Notes: generated by a model not told the origin, from the sequence alone. 64,000 nucleotides of DNA from Halobacillus ihumii (GCF_902726645.1 NZ_CACVAO010000001.1:1488001-1552000), one strand, 5' to 3'; shown: positions 1 through 14,647, numbered from the stretch's first letter. Translations and numbers: made by a program.

Positions 1-1258
1 CTTCGTTAATACGTTCAATATTAGCACCGAGCTGGGCAAGTTTTTCAGTAAAGTCCACATACCCGCGATCTAAGTGTTTCAGTTCAGTTACACGTGTATA
101 TCCGTCCGCTACAAGACCTGCTAAGATCAGAGCAGCTCCGGCTCTTAAGTCCGTTGCCTGCACTTCAGCACCTTGTAGTTTAGATGGACCCTCTACAATG
201 ACACTACGGCCTTCGATCTTCATCTTCGCATTCATACGGCGGAATTCCTCCACATGCATAAAGCGGTTCTCAAAGACCGTTTCGGTAATGACACTGGTTC
301 CTGTTGCATTAACCATCAGTGCCATCATTTGTGACTGCATATCTGTTGGGAAGCCTGGATGCGGCATCGTTTTAATGTCCGTTGCCTTAAGCTTCTCTGG
401 ACCAATGACTCGCAGACCATCATCTTCTTCCTCAATGGTCACACCCATTTCTTCCATTTTTGAAATAACTGAACGTAAGTGTTCCTGCATCGCTCCTTGT
501 ACGAGCACATTTCCTCCCGTAATCGCAGCGGCTACCATAAAGGTTCCAGCCTCTACTCGGTCGGGAATAATCGTGTGTGTCGCGCCAAACAGCTTATCGA
601 CTCCCTCAATTCGGATTGTCTCTGTACCTGCGCCGACAATGCGCGCTCCCATTTTGTTCAAGAAGTTAGCAAGGTCAACGATTTCAGGTTCTTTTGCACA
701 ATTCTCAAGAATTGTTTTTCCTTCGGCTAGTGCAGCAGCCATCATGATATTCTCTGTAGCTCCTACGCTAGGTACGTCCAAGTAAATCTTAGCTCCTCGT
801 AGACGCCCGTTTACATGTGCCTCAATGGACCCATTTCCAACGGTAACCTCTGCCCCCATTGCTTCGAAACCTTTAAGGTGTTGATCAAGCGGACGTGAAC
901 CGATTGCACAGCCTCCAGGTAGAGCGACCTTCGCATGGCCATAGCGGGCCAATAGTGGTCCCAGAACGAGTACGGAAGCTCTCATTTTGCGAACATATTC
1001 TATCGGAGCTTCGGTTGTCAGTTCATCTGAAGCGTCTATAGTCACTGTGCGACCTTTCATATCTACATCTGCGTTCATATGTCTAATGACTTCATTAATA
1101 GTATAAACATCCGCTAAAGCAGGGACGTCGTGCAAAACACTTTTTCCTTCACTTGCAATTATACTTGCTGCGATGACAGGCAGTACGGCATTCTTTGCAC
1201 CTTCAGCTCTTACAGTGCCTTTAAGCTGCCTTCCACCACGGACGATGATTTTTTCCAA
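1..1258 (-). CDS. murAA: UDP-N-acetylglucosamine 1-carboxyvinyltransferase MurAA (3' end cut by window edge)
   Basis: First committed step of peptidoglycan synthesis: transfer of enolpyruvate from PEP to UDP-GlcNAc in the cytosol. About 419 codons are present and the family is near 430-440, so only the last few residues are missing. The start is a TTG at 1258-1256, placed by GGAGGAG eight bases upstream; it gives a protein beginning MEKIIVRGG. The catalytic-loop motif [13 protein letters not shown] is present with the PEP-reactive Cys at about residue 117. It follows ywmB as in B. subtilis. A paralogue lies at 28361-29647. Confidence 0.95.
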   Translation of the reverse strand, partial: MEKIIVRGGRQLKGTVRAEGAKNAVLPVIAASIIASEGKSVLHDVPALADVYTINEVIRHMNADVDMKGRTVTIDASDELTTEAPIEYVRKMRASVLVLGPLLARYGHAKVALPGGCAIGSRPLDQHLKGFEAMGAEVTVGNGSIEAHVNGRLRGAKIYLDVPSVGATENIMMAAALAEGKTILENCAKEPEIVDLANFLNKMGARIVGAGTETIRIEGVDKLFGATHTIIPDRVEAGTFMVAAAITGGNVLVQGAMQEHLRSVISKMEEMGVTIEEEDDGLRVIGPEKLKATDIKTMPHPGFPTDMQSQMMALMVNATGTSVITETVFENRFMHVEEFRRMNAKMKIEGRSVIVEGPSKLQGAEVQATDLRAGAALILAGLVADGYTRVTELKHLDRGYVDFTEKLAQLGANIERINE

Positions 1259-1292
1259 GGTTCATTCTCCTCCGCGTCCATATTCATTATTA

Positions 1293-2009
1293 TTAATATT
1301 CAGCAGTTATGATAGGTGTGCCAATTGTAACGATTGTTCGACCGCCCAATGTTCGCGTCGCGAATTGGACATTCATCGCCCCATTCGGTAATGGGATGGC
1401 TTGGTTCCACCTTGATGTGTAGCCGGATCTGCTAGTCCAGCTTTGTTCGGTAGCTGCTTCGATCGTTGTTATATTGAATGCTTTTTTGAATTTCTGATAG
1501 ATTAAAACATCATCAATAATACCACCATCTTCAGCTTTAAGACAAGTGTATAAAGTGACATTTTCTGAAAAAAACCGCTTCTGAATCTGGTTGATTTGCT
1601 GCATGATTTTCTTAGTCGTTAATGTCTGTGTACCCCCGGTAGTAAGTGAGTAAACCAATTCTGAAGAAATGGTCTCATCTCTTGGGGTAATCACTGTAAA
1701 ATGTTCGATAAAATCAGAACTTTTTTGACCGTTTGTAAAAGTTTTTTTACGAGCCAGATTGGTTTCTTCTTCTATTACTTGGCCCTCGGAAACATAAGCC
1801 TTTATTTGCTGGATGACTTGTTCTGCGTCGTCTGTGTTGATGGATTCTTTAAGGACAACCTTATATTCAGTAACGTGAAGCTGTTCACCCTCAGCAAATG
1901 CCGCCAACTCTAGTAACGGTGAAATATCCGTCTGCTCTCCAGCCGTTTCCTGCGGGTGAACACCTGATAACAATGTTAAGGTTAGTAAACCAGCCCATAA
2001 AATTTTCAT
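1293..2009 (-). CDS. ywmB: YwmB family TATA-box-binding-like protein, probably secreted
   Basis: 238 residues with an N-terminal hydrophobic signal-like segment (residues 3-18). It matches YwmB by overall sequence character and by position between ywzB and murAA, the B. subtilis order. The family has a TBP-like fold and no established function. A GGGGAGG ribosome site precedes the ATG. It is probably co-transcribed with ywzB and murAA; the gap to murAA is only about 35 bp. Confidence 0.75.
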   Translation of the reverse strand: MKILWAGLLTLTLLSGVHPQETAGEQTDISPLLELAAFAEGEQLHVTEYKVVLKESINTDDAEQVIQQIKAYVSEGQVIEEETNLARKKTFTNGQKSSDFIEHFTVITPRDETISSELVYSLTTGGTQTLTTKKIMQQINQIQKRFFSENVTLYTCLKAEDGGIIDDVLIYQKFKKAFNITTIEAATEQSWTSRSGYTSRWNQAIPLPNGAMNVQFATRTLGGRTIVTIGTPIITAEY

Positions 2010-2093
2010 ATGTAATTCCTCCCCCTCGTAATACTACAAGTGTGAACAGGGAGAGTGAGTTTCATACGATACATTTCATGACACGTTCTGACA

Positions 2094-2327
2094 TTAAAAT
2101 AAATACACCAAACTATTCGACCAGTTGATAAGATCCAAGAAGAAGTTACTAACTGATGTAGCAATGGCAATCGTGATCAGTATCATTAAGACTCTGATTT
2201 CGAAGATACGTCCTTTTCTAAAAAACGCATCTAGATTTACTGCCTGCAGGACCTTCCAGGTGATGATAATGAAGATAATATGAGAGGTCATGCTGAGGAG
2301 TGCATCTTGTAGTAGAATTTGATCCAT
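2094..2327 (-). CDS. ywzB: DUF1146 family small membrane protein (YwzB)
   Basis: 77 residues with two predicted membrane helices (about 12-30 and 45-65). Size, helices and position between the atp operon and ywmB match YwzB of B. subtilis; no biochemical role is known. GAGGTG lies ahead of the ATG. It is the first gene of a likely ywzB-ywmB-murAA unit. Confidence 0.75.
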   Translation of the reverse strand: MDQILLQDALLSMTSHIIFIIITWKVLQAVNLDAFFRKGRIFEIRVLMILITIAIATSVSNFFLDLINWSNSLVYLF

Positions 2328-2398
2328 TCGTCGAACACCTCACTGACGGATCTACCGATTTTGCACACATATTAAACAATTACATGAGATAGATAGTT

Positions 2399-2449
2399 TG
2401 TCAATAAGTTAGGGTTTATTCGTCATGATCCCTGTGAACATTGTGTGAA
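2399..2449 (-). promoter_or_regulatory. candidate promoter region of ywzB-ywmB-murAA with TTCACA direct repeat
   Basis: A TTGACA (-35-like) reads on the minus strand at 2404-2399, but the -10 is weak (TAATTG after 16 bases). About 30 bp upstream are two direct TTCACA repeats with an 11-bp period (2433-2449, minus strand), resembling a PhoP half-site pair. PhoP normally needs more repeats, so the regulator is a guess. Confidence 0.35.
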
Positions 2450-2454
2450 CACCT

Positions 2455-2681
2455 ATATAAAGGCAGTCCAATCGACGAGGTTCGAACTTTTACATAAGCA
2501 TGGAAGAATGTCGCAACAAGATCTGTCAAAATGATTATTACCTCAGACAGAAGAAAGTATTTCCCGGGGAATAATGACAAAAAAGATGAATAATTTCCTC
2601 CTAGACCATGCTTACTAAAGTCGAAATCAACCGCACCTGCCGATAACCTCCATTCTTGTCGAGGATGAGTCTTTTTGCAAT
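2455..2681. other. intergenic stretch between ywzB and the atp terminator, nothing recognised
   Basis: About 230 bp with no convincing open frame, RNA gene or repeat. A short TTTCCCGGGGAA palindrome near 2570 is the only local symmetry and is too small to interpret. Confidence 0.4.
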
Positions 2682-2712
2682 AAAAAACTGCTTTCGTAAT
2701 GAAAGCAGTTTT

Positions 2713-2714
<2 letters not shown>
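2682..2714 (-). terminator. intrinsic terminator of the atp operon
   Basis: A 14-bp perfect stem (AAAACTGCTTTC with its complement) around a GTAAT loop, with A/T runs on both sides. It overlaps the atpC stop codon at 2713-2715. Confidence 0.85.
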
Positions 2715-3129
<415 letters not shown>

Positions 3130-3208
3130 TTAGGCAGATCATAAGTGCCCGGGCATCAGGCGCGGCAATGATTCCCCAGCGCCTGAATGACACTTTAAAA
3201 TGATATGC

Positions 3209-5515
<2,307 letters not shown>

Positions 5516-5635
5516 TCACCACCCTTTCTAGTGTCAAGCTGTAACAGCTCTCCGGAAACTTCAGTTATCCCTTTGCTGCAGCTAACTTGTGGTGCTGCAT
5601 GGAGGCTTTTGTAAGCTTATCTAGTTACGATTCTA

Positions 5636-7150
<1,515 letters not shown>

Positions 7151-7166
7151 TCACCCCTATCATCTT

Positions 7167-7709
7167 TTATACTTTCGAGACTAGCTCACGTTCCATACGA
7201 CTTAGTTTTCCTCTGACCGATCCGTCAAAAATACGGTTGCCGACACGAAGGCGAATACCGCCAAGCAGAGAGGTTTCTACTACATTCGTAAGGTTTAATG
7301 AGCGCTTGTCGACTTTTGGTGCAAATGTCTTAGAGATTCGCTTGATTTCACGCTCTGAAAGTGGACGCACAGAATAAACGGTTGCGTCTGCGATCCCATT
7401 TGCTTCATTCATTTGTAAAATGAAGTGATCGACCACTGGGAGGATAACCTCTTCTCTATGCCTGTCGATTAACAGCATAAGTGTATGAAGAATCTCCTTC
7501 GATACATCCTTAAAGGAATCATTGATCAACTGCTTCTTCTGATCAACCGTCACACGCGGGTGCTTCAAAAATGTAATGATATTTCTATTGCTGCGAAAAA
7601 CTTCTTTGATCGCACGTAATTCTGTATCAAATGTCTCTAACTTTGATCGTTCTGAACCGAGTTGAAAAAGAGCGGTGGCATAACGCTTAGCAACGATCGT
7701 TTCACTCAT
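7167..7709 (-). CDS. atpH: F1Fo ATP synthase subunit delta
   Basis: 180 residues, the OSCP-type subunit joining F1 to the peripheral stalk. Conserved start (VAKRYATALFQLG) and C-terminal LLGGIRLRVGNRIFDGSVRGKL. The ATG overlaps the atpF stop in an ATGA, so the two are probably translationally coupled. Confidence 0.96.
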   Translation of the reverse strand: MSETIVAKRYATALFQLGSERSKLETFDTELRAIKEVFRSNRNIITFLKHPRVTVDQKKQLINDSFKDVSKEILHTLMLLIDRHREEVILPVVDHFILQMNEANGIADATVYSVRPLSEREIKRISKTFAPKVDKRSLNLTNVVETSLLGGIRLRVGNRIFDGSVRGKLSRMERELVSKV

Positions 7710-8227
7710 CGCTCTTCTCCTGCCTCGTCAATGTATTGATTGATTAGTGCTTCTTGATCTTTTTCAGATAGTTCTTTTTCAATCACTTTCGATGCGATCA
7801 TAACAGACATAGAAGCCACTTGATCTTTAAGTGTTTGAACAGCTTTATCACGCTCTTGCTCAATTTCCTGGCGAGCAGAAATCTTGAGGCGGTCTGCTTC
7901 TTTACGAGCAGATTCGATAATATCGCGTTCTTGTGCTCCAGCTGTCTTACGTGCATCTTCAATTATACTTTGCGCGTCTTCACGCGTTTTTTTCAACTCT
8001 TCAGAAGCTTGTCGCTGCATTTCGATCGCTTCCTGGTGGTTCTTTTCAGCAGAATCTATTTCATTTGAAATATAATCTTCACGTTCTTTCATCATGTTCA
8101 TGAACGGTCCCCAGGCGAATTTTCCTAATAGCGCAAGCAACACTAGGAAAAGAATCAGCTGAACGAGCATATCACCAACGTTCAGGCCACTGGCACCTAG
8201 GACGAATAATCCTGTAAAAGTTTGCAC
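7706..8227 (-). CDS. atpF: F1Fo ATP synthase subunit b
   Basis: 173 residues: one N-terminal membrane helix (about 15-35) followed by a long charged helix that dimerises as the peripheral stalk. I place the start at the GTG at 8227 because AAAGGAG ends eight bases upstream; a TTG 18 bases earlier would leave no room for a ribosome site. The 3' end overlaps atpH by four bases. Confidence 0.94.
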   Translation of the reverse strand: MQTFTGLFVLGASGLNVGDMLVQLILFLVLLALLGKFAWGPFMNMMKEREDYISNEIDSAEKNHQEAIEMQRQASEELKKTREDAQSIIEDARKTAGAQERDIIESARKEADRLKISARQEIEQERDKAVQTLKDQVASMSVMIASKVIEKELSEKDQEALINQYIDEAGEER

Positions 8228-8409
8228 ATTGCTCACTCCTTTCAAGCACGAATCCGTAATGGGCTATACATGACAAAAACCAGGGCTTAAAGATATTTAA
8301 GTCCAAGTTTTCATTTCGGTAATAATGGGTATATACATTTTAGCTGGTGTAAAGGAAAGGCGAAGTCTGTCTTACGGTACTTCGCCATCTCTCTATGAAC
8401 GTTACCTAG

Positions 8410-8658
<249 letters not shown>

Positions 8659-8661
8659 TTA

Positions 8662-9408
<747 letters not shown>

Positions 9409-9777
9409 CTATTCTGTTGACTTGTTAAACAGGTAATCTATAAAAATGACAAAGTAGGCTGTCATTAAGCCCAATACTACCGAAACTAAATGGAAATGTT
9501 CTTCAAATTGAAGGACGATGACTGCGGCTAAAGCGCCGGTCGCCAATCGCGTTAATGTGCCAATGCCTCTGGATGGCTTTTCACCTTTTGCAGATGTCTC
9601 ACCAAGCTTGGTGATTTTCTTCTGCATCAGCCAGAGGTTGAAGAAACTTAGAATGCTTCCTAATAGAAGCCCGAGGAAAATTGGTTGCCAAGGTGTAAAT
9701 CCCCACCCTAGAACAAGTAAAGCTAGAAGGTAGAACATCCATTTTCGCTGACGGGTTATCATGTGTTGAAATTCCAA
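9409..9777 (-). CDS. atpI: ATP synthase subunit I
   Basis: 122 residues with four hydrophobic segments, the usual AtpI layout (c-ring assembly and Mg transport have been proposed for the family). First gene of the operon, right before atpB. The start is a TTG with GGGAG ten bases upstream; the ATG inside at residue 6 is a possible alternative. Confidence 0.85.
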   Translation of the reverse strand: MEFQHMITRQRKWMFYLLALLVLGWGFTPWQPIFLGLLLGSILSFFNLWLMQKKITKLGETSAKGEKPSRGIGTLTRLATGALAAVIVLQFEEHFHLVSVVLGLMTAYFVIFIDYLFNKSTE

Positions 9778-10066
9778 AATGCATCGTCTCCCGTGTACCC
9801 TTGTACTAAAATGAATCGTTCGTATGTACCTGTACTCTAGCCATTGGCAGTGCGAACTAGATATAGTGGTACAATGGAAGATTGTTCCCTACCCTTTCCA
9901 CGAACCACCAGCGATCTGATCCCAGCTAGCCAGAGAAAGCAGTAACATGGTCACCCCATGAATCTGCCCTATGTGAAAGGATTCATTGCGACAATTTTCG
10001 CCGTAAACACATAGCAAAAAATTCAATGATCCCATGGATGAAAACCTTATCATTCCACACTATGTA
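9778..10066 (-). other. long untranslated leader of the atp operon
   Basis: About 280 bp between the predicted transcription start (near 10060) and atpI. One open frame of about 50 codons has no ribosome site, so I do not call it. No known riboswitch or terminator-antiterminator pair is evident. Confidence 0.45.
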
Positions 10067-10095
10067 AGAATACAATAGGGGTTATATGATGTCAA
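10067..10095 (-). promoter_or_regulatory. sigma-A-type promoter of the atp operon
   Basis: TTGACA (10095-10090), a 17-bp spacer and TATTCT (10072-10067) on the minus strand, a near-consensus housekeeping promoter and the only strong one upstream of atpI. Confidence 0.75.
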
Positions 10096-10173
10096 TGAGT
10101 TTGGGGGCAAAAGAACAATTATGTGACACGATTTGATCACATTCTTGTCACAATTTAAACAACACTATACCCT

Positions 10174-10214
10174 ACACAAAAAAAACACCCTTTTCACAGG
10201 TGTTTTTTTGTGTC
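10174..10214 (-). terminator. intrinsic terminator downstream of the S8 protease gene
   Basis: ACACAAAAAAAACACC pairs with GGTGTTTTTTTGTGT around a short loop. It lies after the protease gene and its palindrome and before the atp promoter. Confidence 0.75.
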
Positions 10215-10234
10215 ATGGGAAAATATCCTTTTAT

Positions 10235-10277
10235 TTCCACCTCAGGTCATCCATTTTTTGGATGACCTGAGGTGGAA
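10235..10277. repeat. palindromic intergenic repeat, copy 1
   Basis: Perfect 19-bp arms, TTCCACCTCAGGTCATCCA and its complement, around a five-T loop, 20 bp after the protease stop codon. Near-identical palindromes occur at 35176-35228 and 56159-56203. Confidence 0.9.
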
Positions 10278-10297
10278 TATAATGGGAACGCTAGTTG

Positions 10298-12523
10298 TTA
10301 TTCTTTGTTTTCCAGGTAGACTGGGAAGGGGTAGCTGTAGGTTTGTTTGTCTTTTGTAACTGTGACGACTGCGATATATGGGCCGGACAGGGCTTCTTTC
10401 AAACCGCGATCGATCTCTCCTTCGATCATACCAGCTTCCGTTTCCTCTCGTGTAAATAATGTACCTCGGTGCAGCATCGTGCCCGCCCGGTACAAATCAA
10501 CACTGATTTGATCGACAGTTTCCGTCAAGTAGAAACGATAGGACAAATCTCCCTGCGTCTGCCAGTCTTTGTACAACTCAAAACCTGACACTTTTTCATA
10601 ATCCGCCCTCTCCATCATGAATAAATAAGGCAATTGATACGTGTGACTATCACTTTTCATCGTAATGTATCCCTGATGTACGCCTTTCCCTACGAAAGCC
10701 TTCGATACACTGAGCTCGATAGGGATTTCTGCCTTCTCACCAGGCGCCAATTCAATCGTCTCAGGCATCGACCAAGTTACCCCTGTGGGACTGTCGGGCA
10801 GTGGAACAGAAATCGTTTGAGTCTTCTCCCCTTTATTGTGCACCGTAATCTTCACTTTTTCCCGAAAGAACGAATCTTCTATCCGGCCAAAGTAAAGTCC
10901 CCCTGGTTCAATCCACAAGTCGGGCTGGATAGCCGCTTCGGTATCAATGACCCCCGTACCCTGTGCAGTGGGCGGGTACGGCTGACCGGGCTGCTCCGTC
11001 AACAAGTCAGCCGTCGTCATCATCGATCGCTTGATCTGTGCAGGACTCCAATCCGGATGAGCTTCAATCATAAGCGCTGCAACTCCCGCGACGTGTGGAG
11101 CGGCCATGCTCGTCCCTTGCAGCGGTTGATAGCCTCCTGGTACTGTACTGATAATATTGACACCAGGAGCAAGAATGTCTGGTTTGACAATCCAGTTCGT
11201 CGTCACCGGCCCTCGTGAGCTGAATGGAGCTATTCCATAGTCGACCTTCACCTTGGTGGTCTCAAGCCACTGATCTCCTTTTACACCGTGCTCCATCAGC
11301 CACTTTCCATCTTTTCCTGACACAGCTGCCACCGGAATCGGAACCTCACCAGTTAGCGCCCCTTGAAACATCCCCGGCTGATTGTTGTAAATGATCAAAC
11401 CAACAGCACCCTGCTCATACGCCATTTGTGCCATTTCCGTAAACGGCACTACCCCACGCTCCATCACGACAATTTTTCCAGTAGCCTGGGGTACAGCCGT
11501 TTCTCCAGAACCTCCATCGATTAACGGATATTTTTTAGAAAAATTCCAGGGTACAGACCCCTGCATCAATTGGACATTAATCTTTCGATCGAGTCCCGGC
11601 AAAGTGAGGACAGGCCGGGTTGTCGGAAGCGAGGACGCTCCAACTGTAATCGCCTTTGAGGACGTACCCGGCGATCCTACCGTCCACGTATCAGGGCCAG
11701 CATTACCCGCCGCAACCACAACGGTCGTCCCCAGTTCCACCGCTTTATTGACCGCTTTCGTCGTCGGCCAGTCCGGTCCATTTACCGTGTTCCCGAGCGA
11801 GAGGTTAATTACATCCATCCCATCCTCTACCGCTTGTTCAATGGCAGCAATCACCTGCACCGATGACCCTGTCCCTCCAGGACCAAGCGCTCGATACGCA
11901 TAAAGCTCTGCTTCTGGCGCAACACCTTTCATATCCCCATTAGCTGCAATGATGCCAGCCACGTGGGTTCCGTGCATCGTCGCCCCAAAACCTCCCATCG
12001 TTTCCATTGGGTCCTGATCAAAATCGACAACGTCAAATCCACCGCGGTAGCTTGCCGTTAAATCCGGGTGAGTATAATCGATTCCTGTATCAATGACGCC
12101 AACTTTCACCCCTTCTCCGGTGTAGGAAGTCTCCTCTCTGACCACTTCCGTTGTTAAAAGCGGCTGATCCTTCTTCGCCAATGATTCAATCTTTCCATTA
12201 TTTACTGCGCTGTATGTCCGTACAGGATACTGATTGACAATAGAATCAAGGCGGGCAAGCTTCTCAAGTTCTTCTGCCTCTCCCTTGATAGCTACCCCTT
12301 GAAAAATAGTGTCATACGTTGCGACTACTTCAAGAAGCGGGAGCCTCGACTGTATCTGACTCGCAAATGCTTTCGGTGATTCTTCTAGTTCAACTATAAT
12401 TGTGGTTTCCTCTGACGGTTCAGGCTGATCAAACAGGGCAGGCTGTGTAGGACGCTGACCTGGCTGACTGAATCCAGCCGTCACAAGTGCTGTGAGGAGT
12501 ACGAGTGCAGAAATCTTACGCAT
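10298..12523 (-). CDS. secreted subtilisin-like serine protease (S8 family, Vpr-like)
   Basis: 741 residues. Signal peptide at about 1-20, an inhibitor I9-like propeptide at about 40-105, then the subtilase domain with Asp145 (VGVIDTG), His184 (HGTHVAG), oxyanion Asn274 (AAGNAG) and Ser472 (GTSMAAPH). A protease-associated domain is inserted between roughly 320 and 425, as in Vpr. A beta-rich C-terminal domain follows. Vpr itself is about 800 residues, so this is a shorter relative. Secreted general protease is the likely role. It stands alone between atpI and mnaA. Confidence 0.92.
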   Translation of the reverse strand: MRKISALVLLTALVTAGFSQPGQRPTQPALFDQPEPSEETTIIVELEESPKAFASQIQSRLPLLEVVATYDTIFQGVAIKGEAEELEKLARLDSIVNQYPVRTYSAVNNGKIESLAKKDQPLLTTEVVREETSYTGEGVKVGVIDTGIDYTHPDLTASYRGGFDVVDFDQDPMETMGGFGATMHGTHVAGIIAANGDMKGVAPEAELYAYRALGPGGTGSSVQVIAAIEQAVEDGMDVINLSLGNTVNGPDWPTTKAVNKAVELGTTVVVAAGNAGPDTWTVGSPGTSSKAITVGASSLPTTRPVLTLPGLDRKINVQLMQGSVPWNFSKKYPLIDGGSGETAVPQATGKIVVMERGVVPFTEMAQMAYEQGAVGLIIYNNQPGMFQGALTGEVPIPVAAVSGKDGKWLMEHGVKGDQWLETTKVKVDYGIAPFSSRGPVTTNWIVKPDILAPGVNIISTVPGGYQPLQGTSMAAPHVAGVAALMIEAHPDWSPAQIKRSMMTTADLLTEQPGQPYPPTAQGTGVIDTEAAIQPDLWIEPGGLYFGRIEDSFFREKVKITVHNKGEKTQTISVPLPDSPTGVTWSMPETIELAPGEKAEIPIELSVSKAFVGKGVHQGYITMKSDSHTYQLPYLFMMERADYEKVSGFELYKDWQTQGDLSYRFYLTETVDQISVDLYRAGTMLHRGTLFTREETEAGMIEGEIDRGLKEALSGPYIAVVTVTKDKQTYSYPFPVYLENKE

Positions 12524-12627
12524 GCAGAAGCTCCTTTTTCCATAGTTTGTGATGAATGGAAGCGGCTATGCATGCAGTTATTTTTTACAATTAGGTTTTT
12601 ACCTGATTGGAAGCATCGTTCAAAAGG

Positions 12628-12783
12628 ATTCTCCCCGAATGACCCGGAATTCTACCCTAACTCTTCCTTGTTCGGCCCAGTGAAGGAAAGGTTCGGCCCA
12701 AAACCCAACCGATTCGGCCTTTGACAGCCGGGGTTCTCCCCTTGAAAGCTGAAGTTCGCCCTTTAACAGCTCGGATTCTGACC
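12628..12783. repeat. array of eight short cores at exact 21-bp spacing
   Basis: Core RTTCKSCC (plus-strand reading) begins at 12628, 12649, 12670, 12691, 12712, 12733, 12754 and 12775. The 13 bases between cores differ from unit to unit. It lies between mnaA and the protease gene. A 61-codon minus-strand frame crosses it with a seven-residue period, an automatic result of the 21-bp unit. Confidence 0.85.
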
Positions 12784-12853
12784 TAACGCCATCCAACCAA
12801 CCCACCTATAATAAAAGGGATCAAGTCCAGTGAACAGACTTGATCCCTCTAGT

Positions 12854-14002
12854 TTATTGTGTTTCAAATCGAGCAGGTTTATCTTCACGCTGCTTGAAAA
12901 AGTAGCGGATCGCTTCAGCAATGCGGGCGGACGCTTGCCCATCCCCATACGGATTTGAAGCTTGCGCCATCGCTTCATGCTTATTCGTATCTGACAGAAG
13001 TTCGTTGGCCAAATTAAAAATGTAATCCTCATCTGTACCTGCGAGCTTCAGTGTCCCCGCTTCAATGCCTTCCGGGCGCTCTGTTGTGTCGCGCAAAACG
13101 AGCACAGGCACACCAAGAGATGGTGCTTCCTCCTGCACCCCGCCGGAATCGGTCAAAATCAGATGAGCTCTTGAAGCAAAATTGTGAAAATCAATCACAT
13201 CCAGCGGCTTGATCAGCTTAATGCGCTCATCATTGCCTAAAATGTGATCAGCGGTTTCCTGCACCACCGGATTGAGGTGCACAGGATAAACTACCTGTAC
13301 ATCGTCGTGGGTTTCCACTAATCTCTTAATCGCGCGGAACATTTGCTCCATGTTGCTACCAAGGTTTTCACGGCGATGGGCCGTCATCAGAACGAGTCGT
13401 TTGTCACCTAACTGATCGAGCACTTCGTGAGTATACTCATGATCCACTGTCGTATTCAATGCATCAATAGCCGTATTCCCCGTCACAAAAATATGATCTT
13501 CCGGCTTGTTCTCAGCCAGCAAATTGTCCCGGGATTTATCCGTCGGAGCAAAATGAAGATCTGCCATGACTCCGGTCAGCTGGCGGTTCATCTCTTCCGG
13601 AAATGGCGAATATTTATTCCACGTCCTCAAGCCTGCTTCCACATGCCCGACCGGAATTTGATTGTAATAAGCGGCAAGCGAGGCAGCAAACGTTGTCGTC
13701 GTATCGCCATGAACAAGCACAACATCCGGCTCCGTTTTCTTCATGACGTCGTCAAGCCCCTCAAGCGCTCGTGCTGTGACAGCTGTCAGCGTTTGACGAT
13801 CCTTCATAATGTTTAAATCGTAATCGGGTTCAATGCTGAAAATATTCAACACTTGGTCAAGCATCTGTCTGTGCTGAGCTGTTACCGTGACGATAGGCTC
13901 AAATTGCTCTGACCTTTTTTTTAATTCTAAAACGAGCGGCGCCATTTTGATCGCTTCAGGGCGCGTCCCGAAAATCGTCATCACTTTAATGCGGTTAGAC
14001 AT
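12854..14002 (-). CDS. mnaA: UDP-N-acetylglucosamine 2-epimerase, non-hydrolysing
   Basis: 382 residues. Interconverts UDP-GlcNAc and UDP-ManNAc for teichoic acid linkage units or other surface polymers. Conserved start FGTRPEAIKMAPLV, then HVEAGLRT, HRRENLG and the LTDSGGVQEEAP loop. It ends 12 bp before upp begins on the same strand, an arrangement also seen in B. subtilis. AAGGAGG lies ahead of the ATG. Confidence 0.95.
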   Translation of the reverse strand: MSNRIKVMTIFGTRPEAIKMAPLVLELKKRSEQFEPIVTVTAQHRQMLDQVLNIFSIEPDYDLNIMKDRQTLTAVTARALEGLDDVMKKTEPDVVLVHGDTTTTFAASLAAYYNQIPVGHVEAGLRTWNKYSPFPEEMNRQLTGVMADLHFAPTDKSRDNLLAENKPEDHIFVTGNTAIDALNTTVDHEYTHEVLDQLGDKRLVLMTAHRRENLGSNMEQMFRAIKRLVETHDDVQVVYPVHLNPVVQETADHILGNDERIKLIKPLDVIDFHNFASRAHLILTDSGGVQEEAPSLGVPVLVLRDTTERPEGIEAGTLKLAGTDEDYIFNLANELLSDTNKHEAMAQASNPYGDGQASARIAEAIRYFFKQREDKPARFETQ

Positions 14003-14014
14003 CGAGGGGCCTCC

Positions 14015-14647
14015 TTACTTCGTGCCGAACAGGCGGTCGCCGGCGTCACCTAAGCCTGGTTCGATGTAGCCTTTTTCATTTAACCGTTCGTCCATCGCTG
14101 CCAGATAAATATCAACGTCAGGATGTGCTTCTTGCACCGCTTCTACGCCTTCAGGAGCGGCTACAAGACACATGAGGCGGATTTGACGGGCACCGCGTTT
14201 CTTCAGTGACTGGATCGCTTCATTGGCTGACCCGCCTGTAGCAAGCATCGGATCGATGACGATCAATTCACGTTCTTCGATATCACTTGGAAGTTTGACA
14301 TAGTATTCCACGGGCTGCAGTGTTTCCGGATCGCGGTAAAGACCGACGTGTCCCACTTTCGCAGCTGGAATCAGTTTAATAATTCCATCAACCATGCCGA
14401 GACCGGCGCGCAGGATCGGTACTAGACCAATTTTTTTGCCTGTCAGCACTTGAGCTTTAGCGTTATTGACTACCGGGGTATCAATTTTTACATCCTCAAG
14501 CGGTAAATCACGAGTGATTTCAAATGCCATCAGCGCGGCGACTTCGTCCACTAATTGGCGAAAATCCTTCGTTCCTGTTTCATTTTTTCTTATGTACGTC
14601 AACTTGTGTTGAATTAATGGATGGTCCAATACGTATACATTTCCCAT
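14015..14647 (-). CDS. upp: uracil phosphoribosyltransferase
   Basis: 210 residues. Converts uracil and PRPP to UMP in pyrimidine salvage. The PRPP loop [14 protein letters not shown] and the uracil-binding C-terminus ([13 protein letters not shown]) are present. Full length. Directly precedes mnaA. Confidence 0.96.
   Translation of the reverse strand: MGNVYVLDHPLIQHKLTYIRKNETGTKDFRQLVDEVAALMAFEITRDLPLEDVKIDTPVVNNAKAQVLTGKKIGLVPILRAGLGMVDGIIKLIPAAKVGHVGLYRDPETLQPVEYYVKLPSDIEERELIVIDPMLATGGSANEAIQSLKKRGARQIRLMCLVAAPEGVEAVQEAHPDVDIYLAAMDERLNEKGYIEPGLGDAGDRLFGTK

Noticed and set aside
10120..10155. Rex or Fnr-type site (TGTGACAC...TCACA) upstream of the atp promoter
   Set aside because: Half-site spacing fits neither the Rex palindrome nor TGTGA-N6-TCACA.
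12628..12783. CRISPR array
   Set aside because: Repeated part is only 8 bp, spacers are 13 bp, and there are no cas genes.
12620..12805. Minus-strand frame of 61 codons with a seven-residue period across the 21-bp array
   Set aside because: The period follows automatically from a 21-bp unit, the start codon is weak (GTG or TTG without a good site), and the arrays at 21.3 kb cannot code in the same way.
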